From Pseudomonas japonica (GTDB lineage Bacteria; Pseudomonadota; Gammaproteobacteria; Pseudomonadales; Pseudomonadaceae): DNA of 64,000 nucleotides. Of the stretch, positions 54,179 through 63,291 are shown piece by piece. The translations under genes were made by a program, and so were the position numbers. How positions within the stretch are numbered: position 1 is the stretch's first letter; the number at the start of each line of letters is the position of its first letter. The notes under the pieces were generated by a model. That model searched no databases. It worked only from the letters and a program-made list of their open reading frames with translations, and was not told where the DNA came from. The DNA lies in contig NZ_JAAMQU010000009.1 of NCBI RefSeq assembly GCF_013522925.1, positions 1 through 64,000 on the forward strand, in the 5' to 3' direction.

Positions 54179-55330
54179 ATGCAAGACCTCGAGTTTACCG
54201 AAGAGCAGGTCATGTTCCGGGATATGGCCCGGCAGTTTGCCCAGGCGCAGATCGCGCCCCACGCCCAGGCCTGGGAAAAGGCGGGCTGGATCGACGACCA
54301 GGTCGTTGCGCAAATGGGCGAGCTGGGCTTGCTCGGCATGGTGGTTCCCGAGCAATGGGGCGGCAGCTACCTCGACTACGTGGCCTATGCCTTGGCCGTG
54401 GAAGAAATTTCCGCCGCCGACGGTGCTGTTGGCACCCTCATGAGCGTGCACAACTCGGTCGGGTGCGGGCCGATCCTCAAGTTCGGTACGGCCGCCCAAC
54501 AGGATACCTGGCTGCCACGGTTGGCCAGCGGGCAGGCGATTGGTTGCTTCTGCCTGACCGAGCCCCACGCCGGCTCCGAGGCCCACAACCTGCGCACCCG
54601 CGCCGAGCGCCAGGGTGACGAGTGGGTGCTCAACGGGGCCAAACAGTTCGTGACCAACGGCCGCCGCGCCGAGCTGGCCATCGTGTTCGCGGTTACCGAC
54701 CCCGAGCTGGGGAAAAAAGGCCTGTCGGCGTTTCTGGTGCCCACCTCCACGCCCGGGTTTATCGTGGACCGCAGCGAGCACAAGCTGGGGATCAAGGCCT
54801 CGGACACCTGCGCCATTACCCTCAGCGACTGCCGCATACCCGCCGAGAACCTGCTTGGGGAACGTGGCAAGGGGCTGAGCATCGCGTTGTCGAACCTGGA
54901 AGGCGGGCGGATCGGCATCGGCGCGCAAGCGGTCGGCATCGCCCGGGCGGCGCTGGAAGCAGCGCTGCGCTATGGCACCGAGCGGGTGCAGTTCGGCCAG
55001 CCCATCGTGGAGCACCAGAGCGTCGCCAACCTGCTGGCCGACATGCACACCCGGGTAAACGCCGCCCGGCTGCTGGTGCTGCATGCTGCCCGGCTGCGCT
55101 CGGCCGGGCTGCCCTGCTTGTCCGAAGCCTCCCAGGCCAAGCTGTTCGCCTCGGAAATGGCCGAATGGGTATGCTCCAAGGCGCTACAGATCCATGGCGG
55201 CTACGGCTATCTGGAAGACTACCCGGTGGAAAAATACTACCGCGATGCGCGCATCACCCAGATCTACGAGGGCTCCAGCGAAATCCAGCGGCTATTGATC
55301 GCCCGCGAGCTGGTGCGCAACGGGGTGTAA
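54179..55330 (+). CDS. Acyl-CoA dehydrogenase (short/branched-chain type)
   Basis: This is a 383-residue flavoprotein of the acyl-CoA dehydrogenase family. FAD and substrate regions visible are [15 protein letters not shown] near residue 120, the GAKQFVTNG block, and [16 protein letters not shown] near the C terminus. The catalytic glutamate is in [11 protein letters not shown]. Pairing with a 3-hydroxyisobutyryl-CoA hydrolase suggests isobutyryl-CoA or 2-methylbutyryl-CoA as substrate, passing electrons to electron-transfer flavoprotein. GGGAG precedes the ATG at 54179. Confidence 0.87.
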   Translation: MQDLEFTEEQVMFRDMARQFAQAQIAPHAQAWEKAGWIDDQVVAQMGELGLLGMVVPEQWGGSYLDYVAYALAVEEISAADGAVGTLMSVHNSVGCGPILKFGTAAQQDTWLPRLASGQAIGCFCLTEPHAGSEAHNLRTRAERQGDEWVLNGAKQFVTNGRRAELAIVFAVTDPELGKKGLSAFLVPTSTPGFIVDRSEHKLGIKASDTCAITLSDCRIPAENLLGERGKGLSIALSNLEGGRIGIGAQAVGIARAALEAALRYGTERVQFGQPIVEHQSVANLLADMHTRVNAARLLVLHAARLRSAGLPCLSEASQAKLFASEMAEWVCSKALQIHGGYGYLEDYPVEKYYRDARITQIYEGSSEIQRLLIARELVRNGV

Positions 55331-55350
55331 CTGCCGCGCTCTACCGCGAG

Positions 55351-55488
55351 CCCTTGTGGGAAGCAACTGTCTTGCGCGGTTTCCCTAAGCCCTTATTCGC
55401 GAGCTCCGCCCGTCTCCCACAGGGTCCATCCTGACACCCCGCGGGGCTCGCTCACCTGTGGGAAGCGGCCGGGCCCCGTTCCCACAGG
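55351..55488. repeat. REP-like inverted-repeat pair (BIME-like)
   Basis: Two hairpins built on CCTGTGGGA/TCCCACAGG, the core of Pseudomonas REP elements, lie side by side. The outer arms of the first are CCCTTGTGGGA at 55351 and TCCCACAGGG at 55415. The second has CCTGTGGGAA at 55455 and TTCCCACAGG at 55479. They sit between converging genes and probably also stop transcription. A lone CCTGTGGGAGC occurs at about 44761 too. Confidence 0.6.
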
Positions 55489-55491
55489 CTT

Positions 55492-58400
55492 TCAAAACGG
55501 TACATTCACCCGCAGCGATGCACTCTGATCGGTGTAATCGCTGCGGCTTTGAGCGTCGTAAGTGAGCGACACCTCAGTGCCACCGCGCAGCATGCTCACT
55601 ACCCCTGCCCCGCCTCGCAACAGCCAAGGGCTGGGCTGTTCGCCGGTGACGGTGAAGCTGTCGTTGGGGGCGCCGGCAAAGGCGGCGGTGCGAGTGCCTG
55701 GATCATTGATCAGGTCATACCCCATGCCCAGGTTCAACCGCAGCCGGGTTGCAGGCCCCATGTCCTGCTCCAGCCGGGCGTCGAAGCCTGCAATCAGCTG
55801 CCCGGTGTCCCGGGCCGTCACGTTCAGCAGCAGCGGTTGCAGGCCTGCCGGGCCCCGCTCTTGATAACGCCCCTCGTGCACATGGTTGTAATCCAGCCGC
55901 AGCGACGGCATCAGCCGCGTGCGCTCGCCGAGGTCGTAGCGCTGCGCCAGGCTGCTGCCCAGTGTCGCCACTGCGCTGTCATAGCGGGCATGTGCCGCGC
56001 CGGCCAACAGTTCCCGCTGCCCGTCCACCTGGAGGCTACCCGCGCCGCCGTACAGCATCCATTCCGTTCGCGCATCCAACGCATGGGCGCTGTAGCCGAG
56101 GAATTGCCACAGGTCGAGTTCGTTTTGTTGCGGCCCACCCGATACACCCCCGGCGGTGCCGCCACTGGCGTAGGCAAACGCTACCCCTACGCGGTGCGTG
56201 GCGGAAACCGCAGTGTCCAGGCCGATCACGGTGCCACCGGCACTGTCGACGCCGCTGTCGCGGTTGCCACTGTAACTGAACGGTTGGCTCCACAGCTCAC
56301 TAGCGCCGCTGTCACCAGCCCGGCTCAGGCCCAAGGCGCCGGTACTCATGCGCCCTTGCACCGCCTGGCCAATGGAAGCCAAGGCTGCCTGGCTGGTGCG
56401 CAACGCCGCGTTATCCATCGGCAGCGCCTGGGCTAGCGTGGCCGCCACCTGGGTGTTGCTGCTGGCGCCCACGAAGTAACCGGTCAGCGGGCTTGCAGCG
56501 CCTTTGGCCAATTGCCGGTCAACCACCGCCGCGGCGCCTGCCGCCCCGCGTAACCCGGCTTGGCGAACAGCGCTGGCGACGCCGTCAGAGGCCTTGGGCG
56601 AAAGTGTAAGGTCCACGGTGTTGCCATCCTTCACCGCGCCGAAGTTGAACAAGGCTGAAGTGCTGGTCACGTCAAACGTGCCATCGGACACAAGCCGCCC
56701 AGCGCTGATCACGTCCGCCAGGCTGCTGACGTTAAAGGGGGTATCTGCGCTGTACAGGCCGACGTCCAGGCGGGCATTGCTGGGCAGCGTTGCCGTGCCG
56801 CTGACCTTCAACTGACCATAACTCTGGGCACTGGCGACCCATGTCTGTAGTACGGCAGTACCGGCCTGGGTGTAGTCACCGTCGATCCGCGCGGGGTTCA
56901 GCCCGGTGATCGGGGTGTTTACCGCCAACGTACCTCGGTTCACGAAGCGCTCTACCTCGAACACGCTGCCGCCTTCCATCATGTAAGCAGCGTTGCTGTA
57001 AAGGTACGCGCGGGTGCCCGGGGCATGCACGGGCGCGTCGAACCAGGTGATGTAGCGGCCGGCGATGGTCAGCGTATCCAGGCGGCTGTCGTCATCCACA
57101 TAGAGGGCATAGTCGGCGCCGGACAGCGTGCCGTACGCCGACAGGGTTTGCACATGAGCACCCTCGCCTATCCGCAAGCCAATCGCCTCACCCGCCAACG
57201 CGCCGCGGTTTTCCAGCGTATCCACAGTGGTGGTTCCCAACAGGGCCATCGCGGTCTGGCCGCGTACGGTCCCGCTGTTCACCACCTTGCCACCAATGCG
57301 CACATTTTCCAGCCGAATGCCCTGGTCGTAGCCCAGGATGGTGCCGCTGTTGCGCAAGTCTGCGCCAATGTCACCGCCAGTGACCCGCAGCCCTACGCCC
57401 TGTTGGTCGTCCTCGGCCACATTACCAACGATGCGCCCGGTGTTTATCAGGCTGCCGATGATATGGCTGCTGTTAAGTCGCACGCCTGTGCGCCCCTGGA
57501 TCAACCCCTGATTGCGCAGGTCACCCACAATTACCGCGCCTTGGTCGGCATTGAGCGCAGGGGCGAAGTGGCCGCCGTCCAGGGTGCCGCGGTTGATCAA
57601 ACTGCCGCCAATCATCCCACCGTACAGCGACAGCCCGGCGTAGCCCGTCTGCCCGGTGGAAATGGTGCCGCGGTTGATGAAGTCGCCCTTCACCAGCGTG
57701 TCGCTCAGTGACACATCGCCGGAATACGCATGCAGGGTGCCCGTGTTGGTGAAGCTGCCGAACACGCTATCGTCGATATTGATGTTGGAGCCCGACTCGA
57801 TGGTGCCGCTGTTCACAAAACCACCGTCGATCACGGTATTGCTCATGAAGAACGAGGTGATACCGCTGGTGAACACCCCGCTGTTCACGAAACTGCCCAG
57901 CACATGGCTGTTGGCGATTTCCGAGCCGCCGCTGCGGCTGGCGATGGTGCCGCTGTTGCGCACGTCGCCGTACACCAGCGTGCCCACCACCTGCAGGGGT
58001 GTGCTACCCGCAGTGATGCTGCCGCTGTTGATGATCGAGCCTGCCACCGAACTGCCTTCCACCACCAAACCACGGTAGCGGCCTTCGAGGTTGCCGCTGT
58101 TGCGCACATCGCCGGCCAGGTTGCTGTCGCGGATCAGCACAGCACCTTCGCTGACGCCCAGCGCCTGGATAAGCCCCGTGTTGCTGAGCTGCCTCAGTAC
58201 CGAGCGGTCGATGTTCACCACGAAGTCATCCAGGCCTTCGCTGCTCAGCGTGCCGGCGTTGAGGATGCGCGCCGTAGAGAAGTTCGCCCCCTGCATCGCC
58301 ACGGCGGCGCCTTGCGCAACGGCGATGCTGCCCGTGGTGCTTACCACCAGGCTCTCGCCCGCGCTCAGCCGGCACCCGGCCGTGACTGGCCCCTCTACTA

Positions 58401-58626
58401 CGGTGAGCCGGCGGATGCACGTGTCCTCCGCTCGCGCCTCGGTCAAGGGGCTGCCCATGGCAACCATTACCGCAATGGCAAGCGCCTGCCTACGTGAGCA
58501 TGGATGCAGGTTTGCACAGGCATAGACATACGAAGGGGCGGCCGACTGCCGAGGCTGACCGGGGTTGCAGCTGTCCATAGGGCACCCGGGTGTAGAGGCG
58601 TGTGAAGTGGGTATAGGCAGCGGCAT
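55492..58626 (-). CDS. Autotransporter with beta-helical passenger
   Basis: The 1,044-residue type Va secreted protein begins with a long N-terminal extension and a signal-type helix (SRRQALAIAVMVAMGSPLTE, cut near EARA-EDT). The passenger (about 70-740) is built of repeated units with NSG/NTG/NRG turns (such as GDVRNSGNLEGR, GSFTNTGTLHAYSG), typical of a right-handed beta helix. The last 300 residues are an autotransporter beta-barrel (SELWSQPFSYSGNRD, GVAFAYASGG) ending RVNVPF with terminal phenylalanine. The start is uncertain: ATG 58626 used, ATG 58578 possible. It is divergent from an RTX-type gene. No catalytic motif is seen in the passenger; an adhesion role is likely. Confidence 0.85.
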   Translation of the reverse strand: MPLPIPTSHASTPGCPMDSCNPGQPRQSAAPSYVYACANLHPCSRRQALAIAVMVAMGSPLTEARAEDTCIRRLTVVEGPVTAGCRLSAGESLVVSTTGSIAVAQGAAVAMQGANFSTARILNAGTLSSEGLDDFVVNIDRSVLRQLSNTGLIQALGVSEGAVLIRDSNLAGDVRNSGNLEGRYRGLVVEGSSVAGSIINSGSITAGSTPLQVVGTLVYGDVRNSGTIASRSGGSEIANSHVLGSFVNSGVFTSGITSFFMSNTVIDGGFVNSGTIESGSNINIDDSVFGSFTNTGTLHAYSGDVSLSDTLVKGDFINRGTISTGQTGYAGLSLYGGMIGGSLINRGTLDGGHFAPALNADQGAVIVGDLRNQGLIQGRTGVRLNSSHIIGSLINTGRIVGNVAEDDQQGVGLRVTGGDIGADLRNSGTILGYDQGIRLENVRIGGKVVNSGTVRGQTAMALLGTTTVDTLENRGALAGEAIGLRIGEGAHVQTLSAYGTLSGADYALYVDDDSRLDTLTIAGRYITWFDAPVHAPGTRAYLYSNAAYMMEGGSVFEVERFVNRGTLAVNTPITGLNPARIDGDYTQAGTAVLQTWVASAQSYGQLKVSGTATLPSNARLDVGLYSADTPFNVSSLADVISAGRLVSDGTFDVTSTSALFNFGAVKDGNTVDLTLSPKASDGVASAVRQAGLRGAAGAAAVVDRQLAKGAASPLTGYFVGASSNTQVAATLAQALPMDNAALRTSQAALASIGQAVQGRMSTGALGLSRAGDSGASELWSQPFSYSGNRDSGVDSAGGTVIGLDTAVSATHRVGVAFAYASGGTAGGVSGGPQQNELDLWQFLGYSAHALDARTEWMLYGGAGSLQVDGQRELLAGAAHARYDSAVATLGSSLAQRYDLGERTRLMPSLRLDYNHVHEGRYQERGPAGLQPLLLNVTARDTGQLIAGFDARLEQDMGPATRLRLNLGMGYDLINDPGTRTAAFAGAPNDSFTVTGEQPSPWLLRGGAGVVSMLRGGTEVSLTYDAQSRSDYTDQSASLRVNVPF

Positions 58627-58770
58627 GTGCGCTGTCAAAGCCGTGTATCGGGGTGGTTACACAAGTGGCCGACCGGCGGTATTGGATCGCTTCTGGCTAA
58701 CCGGCGATTCACGGCTAGGGTGAGGTTTCCGCCCGCCGCTTCGGCGCGCTCTGCTAGCAAGGGAATGCCC

Positions 58771-60768
58771 ATGGCCACCGTATCGACTACTGCCTACACC
58801 ACCCGAACATCTCCCGGGATCGCCGTGATCGACGTTGCCGGTTTCGAGGAGGTAAACCAAAGTGTGAGCGTGCAGGCCGACGGCAAGATCCTCGTAGCAG
58901 GCTTCAGCTTTTACGGCGGCGTTTTCGAAACCGATTACGACTATTCGATTGTGCGCTTGAACGCCGACGGCACCCTGGACACTACCTACGGCACCAACGG
59001 GCGCACGGTGATCAGCGCCGAGGTGTCCATCGACGAAGGCTACAGCCTGGCGGTGCAGGCAGACGGTTCGGTATTGGTGAGCAGCATTCACTTCGGGCCG
59101 ACCAGCAGCGACTACGGCGTGATTCGCATCAAGGCCAACGGCGCGCTGGATACCACGTTCAACACCAACGCCGCCGCCAGCTTCCCAAGCGACACCGGTG
59201 ATTCCAGCGCAACGGTGATGGCAAACGACGACGGCTCGGTACTGGTGACCACCTTGAACGAGGGCGACGTGAATGTGGTACGCCTGAATTCCAACGGCAC
59301 ACTGGACACCACCTTCGGTGACAACGGCGAATTCAGCTTCGCCGCCCCGTTCGACATCGGTGCCGATGGTGTGGAAGTGCGTGCGCTCGCCAATGGTCAA
59401 TGGCTGCTGGCTGGCCTGCAATATGGCGGCGACTATCCCTACACCCTCGCCCGGGTGAACGCCGATGGCTCGCCAGACATCACCTTCGGTAACCAGGGCG
59501 TACTGGCACTCGATCCCGGCACGCTGACCGACCCCCGCGGCGGCATTACCGTGCAGGCGGACGGCAAGCTCCTGTTGGCCAACAACGGCGAAGGCTACGG
59601 CGGCTACAGCATCGTGCGGCTCAATGCTGATGGCAGCTACGACACCACGTTCGGCACCGATGGCGTGGTCACCATCAGTACGTCTGACGGCTACGAATCA
59701 CCGCGGTCGATCACCGTGCAGGCGGACGGCAGGATCATCGTCGCTGGCGACAGCGGTGGCGATTACGGCGTGATCCGCCTGAACGCCAACGGCACGCTGG
59801 ACACTCACTTCGCCAGTCCGGACGGCAAGCACCATGTGGACGGTTCACCGAACGCCGATGTGCAGCTGGGCTCGAGCGAAGGGGAAATCATCAAGGGGTT
59901 GGCGGGTGCGGACGTGCTGCAAGGCAACGGCGGCCGGGACCAGCTGAGTGGCGGCGCGGGGGCGGACGTGTTCCGCTTCGACGCGATCAGCGACAGCTAC
60001 CGCACAGCCAGCACCAATGTCAGCGACCGCATACTGGATTTCAATGCCAGCCAGGACCGCATCGACCTTACTGCGCTGGGCTTCACCGGCATCGGCAATG
60101 GCCATGACGGCACTCTGGCCATCCAGGTGAACGCCGCCGGCACCCTCACCTACCTCAAAAGCTATGATGCCAACGCGGACGGCCAGCGCTTCGAGCTGAC
60201 ACTGGACGGCGACCTTTCCGGAAAATTGAATACCAGCAACCTGCTGTTCGAGCCGGCGCCAATTACCGGCACCGCGGGCGCGGATACGCTGATCGGTACC
60301 CCGGTGCAGGAAATTATGCGAGGCCTGGCGGGTAACGACCGCCTGGACGGCGGGGCCGATGACGACGTACTGATCGGTGGCAGCGGGCGTGACCTGCTCA
60401 CCGGCGGCAGCGGCAACGACACCTTCCTCTTTACCAGCGCCGATGACAGCTACCGCACAGCCAGCGCAAGCTCCACCGACGTGATCCAGGATTTCACCCG
60501 CTATCAGGACGTGATCGACGTATCGGCGCTGGGCTACACCGGCCTTGGAAACGGCACTAACCACACGTTGAAAGTGACCTACAACGCCGAGCTCGACCGT
60601 ACCTACCTTAAAGACTACGACGCCGATGCTTCGGGCCACCGCTTCGAAATTTCCCTGGCGGGGGACTACCTGGTGGAGAACCGGCTGCGGCCGGAAAACT
60701 TCGTGTTTGCCGATGCGACCGAAGTGACCACCCTGGGCGTGGCGGCGCCGGAGCATGTGACCGCTTGA
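58771..60768 (+). CDS. Delta-60 repeat plus RTX calcium-binding repeat secreted protein
   Basis: The protein has 665 residues and no N-terminal signal peptide. Residues about 28-345 hold six delta-60 repeats (as in VQADGKILVAG, then VRLNADGTLDTTYGTNG), a beta-propeller-like array. Two modules follow (about 366-495 and 500-648): GGXGXDXL-type hemolysin nonapeptides (GLAGADVLQGNGGRDQLSGG; GLAGNDRLDGGADDDVLIGG) plus a serralysin-like block (SYRTAST/S, DxIxDF, YLKxYDA). Calcium-binding RTX repeats and no Sec signal point to a type I secretion substrate, but no T1SS genes are nearby. ATG 58771 has CAAGGGA at the right distance. Confidence 0.82.
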   Translation: MATVSTTAYTTRTSPGIAVIDVAGFEEVNQSVSVQADGKILVAGFSFYGGVFETDYDYSIVRLNADGTLDTTYGTNGRTVISAEVSIDEGYSLAVQADGSVLVSSIHFGPTSSDYGVIRIKANGALDTTFNTNAAASFPSDTGDSSATVMANDDGSVLVTTLNEGDVNVVRLNSNGTLDTTFGDNGEFSFAAPFDIGADGVEVRALANGQWLLAGLQYGGDYPYTLARVNADGSPDITFGNQGVLALDPGTLTDPRGGITVQADGKLLLANNGEGYGGYSIVRLNADGSYDTTFGTDGVVTISTSDGYESPRSITVQADGRIIVAGDSGGDYGVIRLNANGTLDTHFASPDGKHHVDGSPNADVQLGSSEGEIIKGLAGADVLQGNGGRDQLSGGAGADVFRFDAISDSYRTASTNVSDRILDFNASQDRIDLTALGFTGIGNGHDGTLAIQVNAAGTLTYLKSYDANADGQRFELTLDGDLSGKLNTSNLLFEPAPITGTAGADTLIGTPVQEIMRGLAGNDRLDGGADDDVLIGGSGRDLLTGGSGNDTFLFTSADDSYRTASASSTDVIQDFTRYQDVIDVSALGYTGLGNGTNHTLKVTYNAELDRTYLKDYDADASGHRFEISLAGDYLVENRLRPENFVFADATEVTTLGVAAPEHVTA

Positions 60769-60864
60769 CGGCAAATCCGGCAACCGGCGAGAGCCTGCGA
60801 ACGTGGCCCATGAATCCCGGGCAAAGCCTATTGGGCGCGGCGCCAGGCGCGTAATTCCAAAGCC

Positions 60865-61701
60865 TCAAACCCCATAGAACCGCGCGGCATTGCCTTCGAA
60901 TACCTGGCTCATTTCTTCCGGCCCGAAGTGGCTGCCCAGTAGTACCCGGGCCAGGTTATGCACCTCGGCATAGCTGGCGGCGAGGGTGCACACCGGCCAA
61001 TCGCTGCCGAACATCAAGCGCTGGGGGCCGAAGGCGTTGGCCACCACGTCGATATAGGGCCGGAAATCTTCCAGCGCCCAGTCCGCCGAGGCTTCGGTCA
61101 CCATGCCGGAGACCTTGCAGCACACGTTCGCCAGCCCCGCGACGGTTTGCATGTTGCTCGCCCAGCCCGCAAAGTCCGGGCCTGCAGGCCCCGCCCCGAT
61201 CGCGGGTTTCGACACATGATCGATCACCGCCCGCAGCCCTGGGGTTTGCTGCAGTGCTTCGATCACATAGGGCAAATGGCGGTTGAACGTGAGCAGGTCG
61301 AACCCCAGCCCGGCCACGGCGATTCGCTTGAGGTTGGCCAGCACCTGCGGGCGAAGAATCCAGGCGTCGTCGTCCAGCTCCTGCAGCATGGGGCGCAAGC
61401 CCACGAGCAACGGGTTACTCCGATAGCGAGCCAGTTTCTCCGGAAAATCCGCCGCTTCCAGGTCCAGCCAGCCCACCACCCCAGCAATGAAGTCTGTCTC
61501 TGCGGCGAGCGCCAGGAGGAAGTCGGTTTCGGCCTCCGTCTGCGCCGCTTGCACAACCACCGTGCGGCTGACCCCGGCGCGGCGCATTTCGCTGCGCAGG
61601 TCATCCGGCAGGAAGTCCCGCAGCAAAGGCGCCACGTGCGGCCCCATCCAGCTGTAGTCCCCGCGGTCCATTTTCCAGAAGTGCTGATGACAATCGAGCA
61701 T
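60865..61701 (-). CDS. Amidohydrolase family lactonase (fuconolactonase-like)
   Basis: This 278-residue amidohydrolase-2 protein has the N-terminal metal motif DCHQHFW, the middle VIDHVSKPAIG histidine, and the C-terminal FGSDWPVC aspartate. These are hallmarks of COG3618 lactonases that open L-fucono-, L-rhamnono- or galactaro-type lactones. The position with fucU-like mutarotase, aldo/keto reductase and ABC permease genes favours L-fucono-1,5-lactone as substrate in non-phosphorylative L-fucose oxidation. The gene ends 96 bases after the RTX gene, on the opposite strand. Confidence 0.83.
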   Translation of the reverse strand: MLDCHQHFWKMDRGDYSWMGPHVAPLLRDFLPDDLRSEMRRAGVSRTVVVQAAQTEAETDFLLALAAETDFIAGVVGWLDLEAADFPEKLARYRSNPLLVGLRPMLQELDDDAWILRPQVLANLKRIAVAGLGFDLLTFNRHLPYVIEALQQTPGLRAVIDHVSKPAIGAGPAGPDFAGWASNMQTVAGLANVCCKVSGMVTEASADWALEDFRPYIDVVANAFGPQRLMFGSDWPVCTLAASYAEVHNLARVLLGSHFGPEEMSQVFEGNAARFYGV

Positions 61702-61728
61702 GGTGCCTCCGAGGTGCTGATCTGGCGA

Positions 61729-62151
61729 TCAGGCGCGAATGACGCCCTTCTTGAGAATAATGTTGCCGTACAGCCGGCGCTCGCCGGTGGACACCACGGC
61801 GTAAGCCAGCTTGGCGCGGTCATAGAACTGGAAGCGGTCGATCGGCTCAAGCGTCAGGGCACGGCCTTCGCTGTCATGGATAAGCGTGGTGAACTCGCTG
61901 TAAATCGCAGGTTGCCCATCGGGGCACGCCATGACCGCGGCCGGTTGTTCAACGAAATCATCCAGCGGCAGCAATGACAGCACGGCCTGCAGTACAGAGG
62001 TTGCCGTATGCCCCGGCAATTGCACCAGGCGCTGCGCAACCGCAGCGGCGGGGAAGTTGGCGTCGCCCAGCACCAACTCATCGCCGTGGCCCATGTCCGC
62101 GAGAATCTGCAGTAATTGGCCAGTAAGCAGTGGATCGATGGTTTTCAGCAT
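61729..62151 (-). CDS. fucU: RbsD/FucU family sugar mutarotase
   Basis: This 140-residue protein matches FucU/RbsD mutarotases, which interconvert sugar anomers. The N terminus MLKTIDPLLTGQLLQILADM followed by GHGDELVLGDANFP is characteristic, with a catalytic histidine in MGHGD and a tyrosine near LYGNIILKKGV at the C terminus. It supplies the anomer used by the dehydrogenase upstream. It sits 27 bases before the lactonase start and 46 bases after the reductase gene, inside a single minus-strand operon. Confidence 0.86.
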   Translation of the reverse strand: MLKTIDPLLTGQLLQILADMGHGDELVLGDANFPAAAVAQRLVQLPGHTATSVLQAVLSLLPLDDFVEQPAAVMACPDGQPAIYSEFTTLIHDSEGRALTLEPIDRFQFYDRAKLAYAVVSTGERRLYGNIILKKGVIRA

Positions 62152-62197
62152 GAATCTGTCCTTGTTGTTTTTGAAAACAGTGCATGAGGCGTAACGG

Positions 62198-63268
62198 CTA
62201 CGGCCGGATCAGCCCTTCGGCCGCCAGCGCTTGCCAGAGGGCGTCGGGGATCTCCCGTTCGAACCACTCGACGTTTTGCTGCACCTGCCGCGCGGTCTTG
62301 GCCCCGATCACCACACAGGTTGCGGCCGGGTGGCGCAGCGGAAACTGAATGGCAGCAGCCGCTAGCGGTACGTCGAAACTAGTACAAATGGCGCGCAGCC
62401 GTTCGGTTTTTTCGATGATGGCGGCCGGCGCGTCGGCGTAGTTGAATTTGTGCCGGCCCGTAGTAGTAGAGGCGAGAATCCCCGAATTGAACACGCCAGC
62501 AACTACCACTGCCATGCCGCGGGCCTGGGCCAGCGGCAGGAATTCATCGGCCGCGCCTTGGTCCAGCAGGCTGTAGCGGCCGGCGAGCATCGAGCAATCC
62601 AGGTCCGCTTCCTGGAGGGCGTCGCGGATCACCTGCCACTCGTTCACGCCCAGGCCAAAGCCCTTGATGTTCCCCGCAGCGCGTAGCTCTTCCAGCGCAC
62701 GGAAGCCCCCGCCCTTGGTCAGCGCGCGCCAGTGATGGGCATGCTGGTCGGCATGGGTGACCTGGCCGATGTCATGCACGTAAAGCAGGTCTGGCGCGGG
62801 AATGCCCAGGCGCTGCTGGCTGTCGTCGAAGCTGCGCAGGATGCCGTCGTAGCTGTAGTCAAACACCTCACGAAACGGCAAGCCGTTGAACCAGCCAGGG
62901 TCGAGCGGGTTTTTCGGCGCCTCGGGCGGCAGTACCCTTCCGGCGCGCTGAGTGGTCATCAAGCGGCCGACCTTGGTGCTCAACACCCATTTTTCGCCTT
63001 GGCCCCTGCGTTCTTCGCCACCCTCTTCTACCTTGCTCCGCAGCATGTGGCCCACCAGGTGTTCGGAGCGGCCGTTGCCATACATGGGTGCGGTATCGAA
63101 ATAACGAATACCGGCGTCCCAGGCGGCGCCCAGCATTTCCAGGGCGTCATGGGTGCTCACCGGGGCGTATAGCCCGCCCAGCGGCGCGCTGCCTACCCCC
63201 AGCGCCGTCACGCTCAAACCGGTACTGCCAACGGGGCGTAGCCAAGGGGCTTTGTTCTGGCTGGTCAT
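62198..63268 (-). CDS. Aldo/keto reductase, probable L-fucose (D-threo-aldose) dehydrogenase
   Basis: The 356-residue aldo/keto reductase has the catalytic tetrad visible: DTAPMYGNG (Asp, Tyr), a lysine in VLSTKVGRLM, and LLYVHDIGQV (His). NAD(P)-binding residues lie in the C-terminal VVIGAKTARQVQQNVEWF. Relatives oxidise L-fucose or other D-threo-aldoses to lactones. Together with FucU, the lactonase and the sugar permease it fits uptake and oxidation of L-fucose. ATG 63268 has AAGGA upstream; an in-frame TTG at 63295 is less likely. Confidence 0.83.
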   Translation of the reverse strand: MTSQNKAPWLRPVGSTGLSVTALGVGSAPLGGLYAPVSTHDALEMLGAAWDAGIRYFDTAPMYGNGRSEHLVGHMLRSKVEEGGEERRGQGEKWVLSTKVGRLMTTQRAGRVLPPEAPKNPLDPGWFNGLPFREVFDYSYDGILRSFDDSQQRLGIPAPDLLYVHDIGQVTHADQHAHHWRALTKGGGFRALEELRAAGNIKGFGLGVNEWQVIRDALQEADLDCSMLAGRYSLLDQGAADEFLPLAQARGMAVVVAGVFNSGILASTTTGRHKFNYADAPAAIIEKTERLRAICTSFDVPLAAAAIQFPLRHPAATCVVIGAKTARQVQQNVEWFEREIPDALWQALAAEGLIRP

Positions 63269-63291
63269 AGGGTTTCCTTGTTGTTGGTCGG

